DNA from: Taxillus chinensis
Lineage: Eukaryota; Streptophyta; Magnoliopsida; Santalales; Loranthaceae
DNA: 64,000 nt
Direction: 5' to 3'
Assembly: GCA_023512835.1 (NCBI GenBank)
Contig: CM042090.1
Coordinates: 10,695,343 to 10,759,342 of the forward strand
The position numbers were made by a program, and so were the translations under genes. Position 1 is the stretch's first letter. Each line of letters starts with the position of its first letter. Shown piece after piece: positions 37,088 through 49,714 of this stretch. The notes beneath the pieces were generated by a model, which saw only the letters and a program-made list of their open reading frames with translations, searched no databases and had not been told where the DNA came from.

Positions 37088-38760
37088 TATTATTATTATT
37101 ATTATTAATTCTTGGGGTAGGGAATATCACCCATGCGTATGAGGTTCATTCAAATATGAAATATAGTCTCTTGTTAATTTGCAATAACTTGAAATTCATA
37201 ACGTACTTAGGTTTCAGGTGGCCCATTTACATCTTACGGGTTTGGTGGAACCGACGAACCGTGGCGGAATCAAGGAAAAGTTACTCGACACTTTTTTTTT
37301 TAAGGATGCCCCCGTTAAATATTTTTTGAAAAATAAATACGATACATAGTAACAGTTGTAAAATAAATTTATATAAAAACATTTATGTTAGGTAATTATA
37401 TTATTATTATTATTTTAAAGAAAACAAGGAAAAAACATTAATTGAACAACGGCCATTGAGCCACCGGCGCATGAAACCTACACCGTAAGCGCCGGGTATC
37501 GATCCTCGCCATGCGGCCCATGCCATCTTAATTTGTTGGCTTCACCTTAATTATATGCCAACGTTGTCGCCCACATCGCTCACGCATTTTGCCTCCATTG
37601 CCGACGGGGTCGCCATGCATGCACGCACTCTGTCACCAATCATTCACGACACTCTGTCATCCGACGTCACGTATCCGATTAGCCCATCTCTATGTTCTCT
37701 TTCTCCGCTCTCTATTTCATTGTAACATTCGGTTGGCGGTTGGGCTGGGCCATCGGGGTGTCACATAATTCTAATGGCCGCGTGTATTATTTTTAATATG
37801 AATAACCCTGATTTAACAATTAACCAATAGTTAATGTTTTTTAATTGACATGTTTCACTAGCCGAGCATTGATAACCGTGCCAATTGATCATTTTTACAG
37901 GCATACATCCAAGTGTCTTTCTTTAGATGATTCTGGAATTATCATGACCTAATCAAACCTTAATATCTAGAAAAGGCAATAAAAGGATTAACAAATTACA
38001 AAGGTAAAAAGAAAAAGGTGTGGAAAAAGATAAGAAAAGAAACATGACAGACGGGGCCTGACTAGAAAAAGCAGAGGCAAGGGAACGGGCTGACGGGCTG
38101 AGTTGGCCGTGGAGTTTCAAATTGATCGCATTAATGTCCGATGATGAATTGAAGGCTTTTAAAGCTTCTTTACGGGGAAAAGTATGCAATTAGATATGCT
38201 GCATACAAGTTTTGGACGTCATCCATGTGGCTGTCGTTTTGCCCATAACTATTTCTCCACATTCTTGCGTCAACATTCAATTTTTTTCTATTGTAACTCA
38301 AACAAAAAGAAAAAACTATGTAAAATATAAGTTAAATAATAAAATATAATCATGTTCATTTCAATTAGTACCATAAATGAATCAAATGTTTATAAATAAG
38401 TTCACATTCAGTCCAATAAAAGATAATTTATATTCAGTTCACGAACATTTCACGAACACTGTTGTTATATTCGTTAATATATTCGCGAATGTTCACGAAT
38501 AAGTATTCATGAATAATTCGTGATATCATTCATGTTCGTGAAAATTATTTGTAAACGAAAAATTAATAAATTAATTAATATGTATAAAAATTATTTTATT
38601 AAATATAAATATATTTATGTTAAATATAATTTAATAATCATATGCTTTTAGATTATTATAAAATAAAAAATATATGTTTTTGATTTATTTATTTATTATT
38701 ACTATTATTATAATATTTTCATGAACTACATATAATAAGTATTTAAACATATTAAACAGA
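36065..38760. other. Intergenic, no gene recognised
   Basis: AT-rich with scattered GC-rich islets. It contains a (TAA)n/(TTA)n microsatellite (37036-37107), an old AT-rich repeat with many 'cacgaa' and 'gttcgtga' words (38400-38560), and a short ORF on the minus strand (37953-38189) that I cannot support. Confidence 0.5.
37036..37107. repeat. (TAA)n then (TTA)n palindromic microsatellite
   Basis: About 17 TAA units turn directly into about 7 TTA units, giving a perfect hairpin-forming repeat. Confidence 0.9.
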
Positions 38761-38768
38761 GATAATAT

Positions 38769-39212
38769 TAGGGGTGTTAAACGGGCCAACGGCCCGCGGG
38801 CCGTGCGGGCTGGCCCGTAAAACGGGTTGGGCCAGGCCTGTAAATTTTGGCCCGTTTATATGCGGGTCAAAACGGGCTTTGGCCCGCGGGTTCACGGGCT
38901 GGCCCGCAGGCTAATATTTTTATTTTTATTTTTTGACTTTTTTTAGTTTATTTTATTGAAAATTTACATATATTATTAATATTTTATAAGTTTTATCATA
39001 TTTATAGTTATTTATAGGTTGTGTTTGATCTATGAAAGCTAAAATTATTATTTGTTTTTATAAAAAATAAGATATTTTAAGTAAAAAAATTATTTAAAAA
39101 AATTAAATATTAAACGGACTGGCCCGCGGGCCAGCCCGCCCCGTACGCGGGCTGGGCCGGGCCAGATATTTCTGGCCCGTTTAAAAGCCGGCCCGCCCGT
39201 TTAACACCCCTA
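38769..39212. mobile_element. hAT-type MITE, 444 bp
   Basis: Terminal inverted repeats TAGGGGTGTTAAACGGGC and GCCCGTTTAACACCCCTA are flanked by a perfect 8-bp target duplication, gataatat (38761-38768 and 39213-39220), the hAT hallmark. Subterminal regions are full of GGCCCG/CGGGCC words; the centre is AT-rich and non-coding. It appears nested in another repeat rich in 'gttcgtgaa' words (38400-38560 and 39300-39430), whose right end (ttcggttcgtttgtagccct) itself looks like a hAT-type terminus. Confidence 0.92.
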
Positions 39213-39220
39213 GATAATAT

Positions 39221-42017
39221 AGCCTAACAGTTAATTAATTGTACTTTTTTTATAAGTTTAGGATGCCATTTTTTTCCTAGTTTTTTATGATTTTATAATT
39301 ATGTTCTTACACATTCATGAACAAAACATATGTTCATATATCGTTCATGAACAACTGAGTAATGTTCGTGAACAGTTCGTGAATATCATAGTTTAAGGCT
39401 CGTGTTCGGTTCGGTTCGTTTGTAGCCCTAATTCCAATGTAATTTAATTGTATCAATGCATGAAAGAAGATTATTCTAGGATTTGTTTGTTTCACAAAAT
39501 GTAAATTAACATTGAGTTATTTGTTTAGAAAAGTAATTATCATGTTATTTTTATTTTTCATTGAATCATGTAACTTATTTTTCCAAAGATGTAATAAAGA
39601 TATATATTACCATGTTTCTTGACAAATGTACAATACAAGCATATTGATTATTAAGGTCACATTATAATAGAAATTCTACTTTACATTTAAAGTCATTAAA
39701 TAAAATAAATTTTTCATTATATCTTTTTGAAAATCTAAGTTACTTTTCATGAAATAAATAGTTATAATTCATATAATAATATTTAAATCTACTCAAAATT
39801 AGATCTTAAGAGAACTAGTAGTAGGTTTCCTATAAATGTATGTTTTCCTATATTTTAAGAAAAAAAGTTAAAAAGTTATAAAATTATTCCTACAACAGAT
39901 ACCCTATATTTAACTTTTTCCATGTGATTTGTATAGTATTTTCTAATGTATTTACTCCATATAATGATTAAATTATATATAAAATTTTCTCCCACCTCTC
40001 TCCTTTTTGTTTCCCATAATATTCATTCTTATTTTATATTAAATTATAAAAATTTATTATTAAATAAGCAAAAGTAATATAAAATTTTATTTTAATAATA
40101 TAGAGAGTGATTTAGAGAATCTATTATGATGTATATTTATATAAGAAAACAAAAGGTATTTTAAATGTGTAAATTTAGGAAAAGTAACGTAACTAGGTGT
40201 CTGATGTTAGTGCTTTAACATTAACAGTAAAAACTACAAATGATTGATCCTTGCATCTGCCATGCAGAGGCTTCTCATACTCATAAGTGGAGATCCAAAA
40301 TTAAATGGAATGACAAACCCCAAGACTTACTAAGGAATTGGACCAAAAACAAAAGTTTTTATTTTAAATTTTTATAATTTATTTGTGTACGTAGACTCGA
40401 CTCATAAATAAAAAAAATAATTACATATTTAATATGTTGTAATGGGAATACTTTTGGACAAATGAATCAAGTCCGATCATATTTATACCTTATATTTTGC
40501 TTGTTTAAATATATACTAATTAACCATTGGGAAGAGTTCAATGACAATTTGTCATTTGTTGTATATATTTAGATGAAAATTGCATTATACTAACAAATAA
40601 TAATTTAATTTAAATTTTAAAAATACATAAAATTTAATCCAATTCATTTGATAATCGATGCCTTTGTAATCTAAAAGAATGGAACAAAAGAAAAAAAGTT
40701 TAAGCTTGGAATTTTTGTTCAAAAGACAAAGAGTCAATAGCCTTAAATAGCATAAGTTGATGAAAAGATAAATTGAAAGTTTTTCTTCATGGAAGCACCA
40801 TTTCCTACTTTCTTGGCACTAAAATATTATTGAGGATCCCTTTGTTTCTATAAAATAATTTTCTTCTTTTCTAGTTAGCGGTTGGTTGATAAAAAATAGT
40901 CAACAACAATAACATTTTAGTCATAAAAAATACACTATTTTCAACAAAACTTCTGTTTTTCAGTGGAAAAGTCATTTTTCACTATATTCTCCTAATTTCT
41001 CCCAACTAGTGAGCTTCACCATTAGGACACTACTCTTGTTGAAACCTTTTATAATACTTTCTTTTTTTAGCTTTTGTTTCCTCCATTTTTTTAACAAGTT
41101 CATCATAATAAAGAGAACACATATACCATAGTATTCGTCATAAAGCATAAGTTGACTTCCTTCTCTGTATCATTACTGAAATTGTTAACATAGCCCTTTC
41201 ATTATTTTCTTTCTTTGATTTGAAGGTAAACTGAAGTTTTCAAAAACTCTAGACTGAATCATAGCTTAACATATATAATAGAAAAGTGGGATTTAATTTG
41301 TTATACAATTCACAAAATCTTTTCATTTTAACTAGATATACTTTCTCCCAATTTAGAACTAGGGACAAATCACAATATGTTAATAGATGGCCACACTCAA
41401 TTTACAAATCTGTTTAAGACTTTGATCACCACAAGTAGAGGTATCACTCCAGGCTACAACCCTTCTCACTTTCTTGTGCTACTTCATGATAAACACAACT
41501 TATCCTTAATGATAGTTTGTTTTAAAGGGTACTTATTCAATTATGCTTTAGTGCTTAGTTGAATCACAAAATCTTAGAATATATCTAGTGAATAGTATAG
41601 TGTAATAGATAATAAACACAAAAACACACACGATATATGTAGTTCGGCCAAAGTGACCTACTCTATATAGGTGTTGAGGATGTTATTTACACTGAGATCA
41701 ATCTATATCAAGTACAATAAAGTTTTTGCCCTTATTACATAAAGATATTTCCATCTTTATTTTATCTACTATCACAGTTACAAATCTAAATATAAACGAA
41801 ACTCACTCACTGAGGTTTGTCTTTTTGATCTTTCACACTTTGCGTTGCCTTTTTCTTGGATTGTTCTTCAAGTTTCACTAATAAAACTCTGAACTTGCAG
41901 AAGCAATCTGATCTCTCACCTTGTACGTGGTAAAGAACTCTCTATTTTCTTTCTTGAACTTTGTAACACAATATTGCAGACTTATAATATGTTTAAACCT
42001 TCTGTTATGATTTATTT
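39221..42017. other. Intergenic, AT-rich, no gene recognised
   Basis: It includes the second copy of the MITE-like repeat (39815-40175) and, at ~41580-41830, sequence such as tagttcggccaaagtgacct that is reminiscent of copia-type LTR leaders but cannot be delimited. Confidence 0.45.
39815..40175. repeat. MITE-like dispersed repeat, copy 2 (partner 12732-13050)
   Basis: Collinear with the copy at 12732-13050; see that entry for the shared blocks. Confidence 0.55.
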
Positions 42018-42208
42018 TGTAAAGACCCACTTTTGGTTTGATTTAAGAGATAGTATTTCATTAATAAGGAAGATATTATTTTGGTCTCGTGCTCGGCGAT
42101 ACGAGCGTTTTAGATATCGTTAGGTTCAATTTGGAGTTTGGGACCTTAAAAGACTAGTTGTGTAAATTTGAGTGTTTATTAATTAAAGAATTAGCAGCAC
42201 ATATAAAT

Positions 42209-42242
<34 letters not shown>

Positions 42243-42558
42243 TCCCAACGTGTGATTATTTATATTGACTTTGGTGAAAAAGGGATAATGAGAGCGTGAA
42301 GAGAGTGGGGTTGGTTCATCCGTGAATCTTTACTCGGTAGGTGTTCCTAAACTTTTTATCTTGATTCTGTTCTTGATCTGCACAAATTTTTCCATTATTT
42401 ATGAAATCTAGCATGAACCCTAGGTTTTTGGGAAATCGAATTTTGGGTTAAATCTGATGGTTTAACATAAGATTTGTGATTAAGATTTGTTATAGATCAT
42501 TGTGGGTATATATTTCTGAAATCTTGGAGTTTTATAACCGTGTATTTTATGAGGGTTC

Positions 42559-44918
42559 TGTAAAGACTCGTATTTGGGTAGTCTTGAGAGATAGTCATTC
42601 TATGGGAATGTAACTATCTGGACGGTAGTGTAGCCGTCAATGTGAGCATTTTGACTGTACTTGGGCCCGATTCTGAGTCGGGGCCCCGTTTGACCCGATT
42701 GTTGACTTTTCGGGGTCTATTGGTTGACTTTACGTTTGAGCGGTCATTTGGGTGTAATAATATCAGTCTAGTATTGTGCTCGTCATTTCGAGCATTTTGA
42801 CTGTAGTTTGACTCAATTTGGAGTTCGGGGCTTTGGAGGTCAATTATTGACTGGGTCAATAGTTGACTAGGTTAGTTGACTGGCAGAAAAATAAATAGGG
42901 AGAAAGAGAGCTTCCACGCTACGTTTCAGCGTTTCTGCGTCTACGTTGGAGAGCTTAGAGAGAGAAAGAGAAGGAAGCTTGGAGCCTTCGATTTGGGACA
43001 TTTTGAGCTCGTTCGAACATCAAGAATCATTCTAGGTAGGTGTCCTTGAACTTCTTATCTCGATTCTATGCTTGTCATGCACGAATTTATCATGATTTAT
43101 GAAATTGAGCATGAACCCTAGAATTTGGGGAAAACCAATTTTGAGTTAAATCAAATGGTTTAGCATAAGATTTGTGGTTAAAAACGGGTTTATATCATTG
43201 TGGATATATGTTTCTGTGATTTTGGGGTTGATTAACTGTGTTTATCATGAGGGTTGATAAGTCAACCATGGAAATTTGGGTTTAGAGCTAGAATTCTGGA
43301 AATCTAGAATTTGATGCGTGTTTCTGTTGTTTCCGTGCGATTTAGAGGCGTTCTAGACGCATTTTGAGGTAAACATCGCAGTCTGTTGCGTAGGATGCGT
43401 GTTTGCGCGTGTCTGGGGGGTTACTGGGTTGATTCCAGACGAAGAACAGGCAAAAACGACGATGAACAGTACCCTGGGCACGTTACTGGGTCGAACTGAC
43501 GAAAATCCGAAGGTCTGGGTCGAAGATCCAGGGTCGTAGGGTCGTAGTTCGTAGACCCGTAGTTCATAGGCCGAAAGTTCGTAGTTCGTAGGGTCGTAGT
43601 TCGTAGACCCGTAGTTCGAAGGTTCAAAGTTCGTAGTCCGAAGGTCGTAGCCTCGCTTCGAGTCTTCGAGGCGCGCTGCTACGAATCTCCGAGGCGCGCT
43701 GCAGTGCCGCGCTACGAGTCGCAGTCCTGAAGCTACGAGGCAGTGCAACAGCACTGGACTGGACCTATTTACATAGTAACCTATACCCATCTACACATTT
43801 AAGTATTAAGTTACTATGTAAATAACGAAATACCCCCCATTTGGATTCAAAGAAAAATACTAGAAAAATTAATTCCTACTATTTCAAAATGTGAAAATTG
43901 GGTTTTAGTGTAAAATCTCGGAAAAACCCAAAAGTTCGTAGTGGTGAATTTTTGGAAAGTGGGGTTAGACATCTCGAAAAAATCCCCAAAAAATCGGATT
44001 ATCTTATTTATGCTATGGGAACCCAATGCCGGGACTTTTAATTTCAAGAAAATAGCTGCTATGGGTACTTCCTTCATAAATCAAGGATTGAGGATTTACT
44101 TGTGAAGACTGGCTACAGTTCCAAAGGAAAGGTTGAGAATGACATGCCATACTAATGTTAGTATGTTGGTGTGAGGTATTGGGGCATGGACTCCGTGACT
44201 TGTCTGGGTTCTCACCGTAATGCACCGATGGTGCTATGTGGTTGACATGGCAGGCATATGCACCGATGGCAGGCCGGTGTGGCGACTGTGTCCGGGCATA
44301 TAGCGCTGTGGTAGGGCTGAGTGCCCTGAGCTGGGATCCTGTTGAGGATCGTGGACAAGCTGTCCTGTGTGGGCAGGCTAGGTCCTGATGTTTGTTTGCA
44401 GGCTGAGTCCTGAGGATTGTGCACACTACACAGTGCACGAGTACACAGAGCATGTAGTATAGATTTGTATGTATGCATGATGTGGAGTGTTGGGTCACCT
44501 ACTGAGCTTGTCGCTCACCTCCTACTTGTTGTTTACCCTTTTCAGGTGTGACCCGAGACTAGTGGAGGACTTTCTTCCAGGAGGACGTGCCCACTACTCT
44601 GATGTATGATACAGTACTGTATTCTGTATTGTGTATTGTATTATATTTGTATCCCGGACAGGAGCCCGTGGACAGTTATATTTGCATACTATTTGTGATG
44701 TGATGTCTGTATGACTGTTTGACTTATTGTATGCATAATGATGTATGGGAAGGTACAGGATTACCCTTGATGTATGACTGTACAGGGTCGCATATTTGAG
44801 ACAGCACCCGCGGTGTAGTCTCTATTGGTGCTAGTCACCAACCCCTTGACCTATCGGGTGCGGGCAAGGGGAAGTCATGTTCCTAGTTCCGGGTTCCCTG
44901 GAATTTGGGGGCGTGACA
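42559..44918 (+). mobile_element. Solo LTR (2,360 bp), gypsy-like
   Basis: Begins TGTAAAGACTCG and ends GGGGGCGTGACA, with the 5-bp target duplication ggttc (42554-42558 and 44919-44923). There is no interior or second LTR. The 3' portion resembles the gypsy LTR at 19281-20944: both have ctactgagct, then gctcac, then cctcctac, then tgttgttt, then ttcagg or tacagg, and both end GCGTGACA. Antisense ORFs inside it (43353-43790, 44013-44498) are not called as genes. Confidence 0.9.
43535..43665 (+). repeat. Minisatellite of gtagttcgtag words in solo LTR
   Basis: Imperfect repeats of 'gggtcgtagttcgtagaccc' and 'gaaggttc-aagttcgtag'. Antisense translation gives a repetitive LRTT/NYDPTNY peptide that is an artefact of the repeat. 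Confidence 0.75.
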
Positions 44919-44970
44919 GGTTCATAAGTCAACCATGGTAAGTTGGATCTAAATCTAGATGGATTTAATC

Positions 44971-45003
<33 letters not shown>

Positions 45004-46924
45004 ACTGTGCGCTTTAGAAGCATTTAGGACATATTTTGGGATATATCTTGTAGTCTTTTGAGTCAAAAGTGTATTTGTGGACATCTGGGGCTTGCTGGGT
45101 TGATTTCAAATAAAGAACAACCTAAAATGATGATGAACAGTAGCTTAGGTGTATTTGAAAACTCGAAAGGGTCGAAGGTCGAAGTTCAAAGGGTCAAATA
45201 GCCAAAGGTGCTTCGAGGCTGCAGACGATTGTAGGATCATCAAATAAATGGAAGCGGGAGCCATTGAGAGCATTCAAAGGCTCCAAGCTCTACTGAGAAT
45301 ATCAAGTATGTCTTTGAATGTAACTATAGTTTGTAGATACAATATGTCTGACTAGTTTCTCTTTTTCTAGGGTTGTGATGTAGCCCTTGAATCATTATGT
45401 GTTAGTTTGACTGTAGAGTTATATTTGTAATTTTATGTTTCATGTAAGTTTTACTTTATCTATGAAGTGTTTGATTTTACGCATGAATCGAATATGTTAG
45501 CCTTCATCTGGGGTGGATCATGCCAAACTTAGGTGAGATGTGTTACAGAGTTGACTAAAGTTGTAATACATTTGATTGGCATAGAACACTATCATAGTAA
45601 ATCTCAATTCGCATGGACTAAATGGTTTTGGGATTGAGTTTAATCTTCTTTGCATAGATCAAATGGAATAAGAAAAGTATATGCTTATGAAACTAATAAT
45701 TATATCATTCACAATATAGGAGAACGTATGCATAGTGGAGGGTGGTGAAATCGAATCCCTAGAATCACATTCTTTGTTCACAACCAGAAAATCATTGTTC
45801 AAAACATTCTTTACCAACTTGTTGCTTGTTATTTATATTCAATTATAATCTTTTAATCAATCTAAGAGAAACATTCAAATTTCTAGATAATTAAGAGAAA
45901 GACATATTTTAATGTTTGATTTACTTAAATTGATACACAAGATCTTCGTGGGACGACAATCTAGGGTTTTAAATTTCATATGTTATTACTTGGATGTGCA
46001 CTTGCAATACACTGCTTTTGGTGGTGTAAGGAAGCATGGATACCATTCCTAACACGAGGCCTTTTGGGGGTAAGCTTGCTGACAAGGGTTGTTGGTTGGA
46101 AGTCCACCAAAGCAAAACCGTGTGTTAAATCTAAAAATTGATATATATTATTGTAGGATGAGTTTTAATTTTCAATAAAACTTATTTATGCCTTGTTTGA
46201 GCCATCTGATGTTATACGTTGGTCAAATTTGGTGTTTAAAATCCTAAAATTATCAAATGTTCAGTGTAAATTAGAGTAGTGGCCAAAAATCAACCAAATT
46301 TTACAAATTTATAGAATTTGGGAAAGAAAAATAGAAGCCATATGGGGCCAATCCTTGCAATTTATTATTTTTGAGCTTTGTCGGTTGCAATAACTTATCC
46401 CAACAAACTCTTCTTCTATCATACATTAAACTATCCTTAAGGCATACCTTATAGTACTAAGTAGCCACTCCGTATGAATTTTTCCTTGCAACTCTTAGGT
46501 TTCCATTAATCTTATTACACTTATTCGATATTCTAATGATAAGGATGATGTATCCAATTCCAATGTCATTGTATCTTGAAACACCTTAACGGAAACAATT
46601 AGGTTATGCTTTCAAGTATAAAAAATAAATTAATCACTAGATCTTTAATTGCCTATAATATTAATTGATATAGAAATTAATCGGAAGTGTACTTGAATCC
46701 ACTAATGGAGTTTAGTGAATGGGTTGTAATATTTCAAATTATCACTACCTTTATTAACCCTTATTCTCAATTATTTTGTTGATTGGAAGAAAGACTAAAC
46801 AAGTATTGTGTAATTTGAAGACTATAATCCTAGTATATAATTATACTATTTCTAATTTGTCACATCATCAATTTAGATATAGTAGTATGATATCAATACC
46901 TTAAATTATACAAAAATATTTTGT

Positions 46925-47025
46925 GTAATTGGCTCGTGACATCTCCATAAAATCGTGATTGATTGTATGGTTTTAATTTTTATTTTTTCTCTCTATCAAT
47001 TTGATATGCTGTCACATCGTCATAG
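46925..47025. repeat. Dispersed repeat, copy 2 (partner 10398-10510)
   Basis: See 10398-10510. Shares ctc-tgacat, aaaatcgtgat, a T-rich tract, and caatttgatatgctg. Confidence 0.5.
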
Positions 47026-47405
47026 TTATCTACCAGTTACGAAACTCCACTTGTATATAACATTACCCTAAACTATATAGTAATTATATCCTAAAGTTTT
47101 TAAATATTAATTAAATTATTTTAATTTAAGTTCAATAAAGAAGGGCAAAAAGGATGGAATGTTTTAACACACTCTAACAATGGTTTGGATTTAACTATTT
47201 AACCTATAAAGAAGCTTTAACCTTTTGCGCGTGATCATGTACAATCTCGACTCTCCGGTGAAAAGTAGATCATATAAGCAGTAAGAGGTATTGCTCACGC
47301 ATATGAATAATATCCTTTTCCTAAATGCAAAAGGAGGAGAGATGATTAAAGGGGAAGGTGGTCCGCCGTCGGGTAGCAAATAGTTACAACCAATCAAACA
47401 CCACA

Positions 47406-47425
47406 CCCCCCCCCCCCCCCCCCCC
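47406..47425. repeat. C20 homopolymer in TLP2 promoter
   Basis: Twenty consecutive C, followed by ggggcc, a few bases upstream of the TATA-like element at 47433. Confidence 0.9.
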
Positions 47426-47432
47426 GGGGCCT

Positions 47433-47440
47433 TATATATA
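47433..47440 (+). promoter_or_regulatory. Probable TATA box of thaumatin-like gene 2
   Basis: TATATATA lies 171 bp upstream of the ATG at 47611. The position is comparable with the TATA box of the paralogue at 14946. Confidence 0.45.
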
Positions 47441-47610
47441 CACATGCAACAGCCCGCATTAAGAACCCCCACCACCTCTCGTCAATTACCTACGTCCCAA
47501 GTAATCCTACCCAGCCCACCTCTGCCCCCTTTCGCTAACACTCTGTCTTAAATTAATTTCTTCAACACCATCACTCATTTCGTCCAAAAGTCTCTCAATT
47601 GAACTCCAAT

Positions 47611-48787
47611 ATGTCTCCGTTTACGCCACGCTCTTCTTCGCTTTATTTCATCTCCATCATCCGCCTGCTCCTCATTTTTGAAGGTAATTAACTAATTAGT
47701 TGTATACATCAATACATGCATACATACATAAATACATATATATCGTAATTAACACGAATCTGAAATCAAACAAACATAATATTAACGTGAATGGCTTTTT
47801 ATATATCATATTCCAGGAGTTTCTGGCACCACATTCACGTTTGTGAACAACTGTGATTTCACGGTATGGCCCGGAATTCTGGCCGGCTCTGGAAGCCCAA
47901 GCCTGGACAGTACGGGATTTGAGCTTAGAAAAGGCCACTCACGCTCCTTCCCTGCTCCGGCCGGCTGGTCTGGCCGCTTCTGGGGCCGAACGGGCTGCAG
48001 ATTCGACAACTCCGGCCATGGCGCCTGCGCCACCGGCGACTGTGGCTCTGGCCAGGTCGAGTGCTCTGGCACTGGTGCAGCCCCTCCGGCAACCCTCGCT
48101 GAGTTCACACTACAGGGCTCCGGCGGCCAGGATTTCTACGACGTGAGCCTGGTCGACGGATACAACCTGCAGATGATCGTGGAGAGCAGCGGTGGTTCCG
48201 GCAAGTGCGGGTCCACGGGGTGCGTTGCGGACCTTAACCAGCGCTGCCCGAAGGAGCTTCGGGCGGCGGATGGAGGCGCTTGCAAGAGCGCGTGCGAGGC
48301 GTTCGGGAGCCCTGAGTACTGCTGCACGGGCGCGTACGGCACGTCGGCCACATGCACGCCGACTGTCTACTCCCAGGCGTTCAAGGCCGCGTGTCCCCGA
48401 TCGTATAGCTACGCGTACGACGACGCCACCAGTACGTTCACTTGCACGGGCGCCGACTACACCGTTGCATTTTGTTCTTCGCCGAGGTTGGTACATGTGT
48501 GTGTGTGTGTGCGGGGTGTATTACCTTTCAAGGTTTTATTTTCATTCGTCTTCTATTTAAAATCAACGTTTAGATAGATGTGGGGTTGACTATATATATG
48601 TTCATGCAGTTTGAAAGCATTGCTAGGTGCGCCGGAGAAGACGGCGGAGGCAGGATCGCAGGCAGTGTTGGCCGGCGGGTCATGGCTGGCGAATATGGCC
48701 ACCGGAGGCTCCACCAGAACGTTTGTTTGCAGTCTGCAGCTCACTCTCATTGCCCTCTTCTGCTGTTTACTTCAGTCTATAATATGA
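47611..48787 (+). CDS. TLP: Thaumatin-like protein 2 (PR-5 family), three exons
   Basis: Exons 47611-47683, 47817-48486 and 48610-48787 encode 306 residues. Exon 1 is 73 bp in both this gene and the 15-kb paralogue, and both introns have the same phases (1 and 2). Exon 1 (start MSPFTPRSSSLYFISI) is a signal peptide. Exon 2 carries the thaumatin domain with all 16 cysteines, the signature GHGACATGDCGSGQVEC and the cleft segment AEFTLQGSGGQDFYDVSLVD. Exon 3 adds a Gly/Ser/Ala-rich linker and a hydrophobic end (LQLTLIALFCCLLQS), suggesting GPI or membrane attachment. Likely role: extracellular or cell-surface defence or glucan-binding protein (family knowledge). The unspliced frame 47843-48577 reads past the exon 2 donor and does not represent the protein. 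Confidence 0.93.
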
Positions 48788-49711
48788 CTGCAAATTGTAA
48801 ATATGAACGTGATTTGTGCTCCAAATTCAAAATTCAATGGCAAAAACAGTATATGTATCAGGGCAACGGGTCAGTGACATAGATTACATTCGCTGACCGG
48901 TAGTCAAACTCAATAAACCCTGGTACATGTAAATAACGTCAGCCCAATGTGACACTTCACTAATGGAATTTATTAGTATAATACTTATCGGGAAAAAAAC
49001 ACACACTTGATAAACAGTGGTTCATATTCATAAAATGTTATAATTTTCGAAAAAAATTTAGAACTTCAATTTTGCATGATAAATTACATTTTGTGTAATC
49101 AAGTAAATTAAAATTCTTCCAAACTTTCAAAAACAAAAACATAAATACTTTTCAAGAGTATTAATATAACCGAAAGAATTACAATTGAATTGATAAATGA
49201 ACTAACATAGCACAATTTCAGGCATAGGATATATTTTTTAAAAAATACATAACAGTTTTGATGTCAGGTTAGTAATCCGATTGTGATTCATCCGGCTAAT
49301 TTTTTATTGATTTTTAACGCATGAATTATATTAGTCATGAGTATCCATATAGAATTTCAATTTTAAAATTTATAATGAAAAATTAGCACATCTAGGGCTT
49401 GTTAGAGGCTTTCAAGATATAATTTTGTTTTCAAAAATAAAATACAACGAACAAAATATATGTGTTTAATACACTTATTTTTGAATCTAAATTTAATTTT
49501 TTTCTTTTGTGAAATCTAATTTAATTTTTTTAAAAAAAAAATTATCTACTTTACTGTTGAGGTCCACCATATTTTATTTTATTTTATTAATTTTTATTGT
49601 ATCTGATTAAAAAAAATAAACAAAATGTATTTTCTTTTAAAATTAAAAATTAATAGAGATTTAAATCATTAAATCAAAATATAAAATTAAAAACATGTAC
49701 CAAATACCTTG
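48788..49711. other. TLP2 3' UTR and AT-rich spacer
   Basis: No gene seen. Downstream of the 3' UTR the sequence is low-complexity AT. Confidence 0.5.
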
Positions 49712-49714
49712 TAA

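Larger units (their letters stand above)
42018..45240 (+). repeat. Outer LTR, split by a solo LTR of the same family
   Basis: The left part, 42018-42558, begins TGTAAAGACCC. The right part, 44924 to about 45240, resumes with ataagtcaaccatgg exactly where the inner LTR, in its own sequence, reads gagggttgataagtcaacc. The distal end is not recognisable, so the outer LTR is truncated. A (GA)n microsatellite lies at 42211-42240. Confidence 0.75.
45241..47430. other. Intergenic, retrotransposon-derived debris, no gene
   Basis: It has the look of untranslated retrotransposon sequence: a stretch around 45945-46010 (cacaagatcttcgtgggacg, then tgtgcacttgcaa) resembles the leader found before gag in several plant gypsy families. 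The dispersed repeat copy at 46925-47025 is here, and a C20 run (47406-47425) lies just upstream of the second thaumatin-like gene. Confidence 0.4.

Noticed and set aside
37470..37510. tRNA or SINE B-box-like sequence (gggtatcgatcctcg)
   Set aside because: No matching A box, cloverleaf or poly(A)/T tail in the right place; not a tRNA gene.
43353..44498. Antisense ORFs of 145 and 161 aa, one with LRTT/NYDP repeats
   Set aside because: They lie within a solo LTR with clear borders and translate its minisatellite; no protein family recognised.
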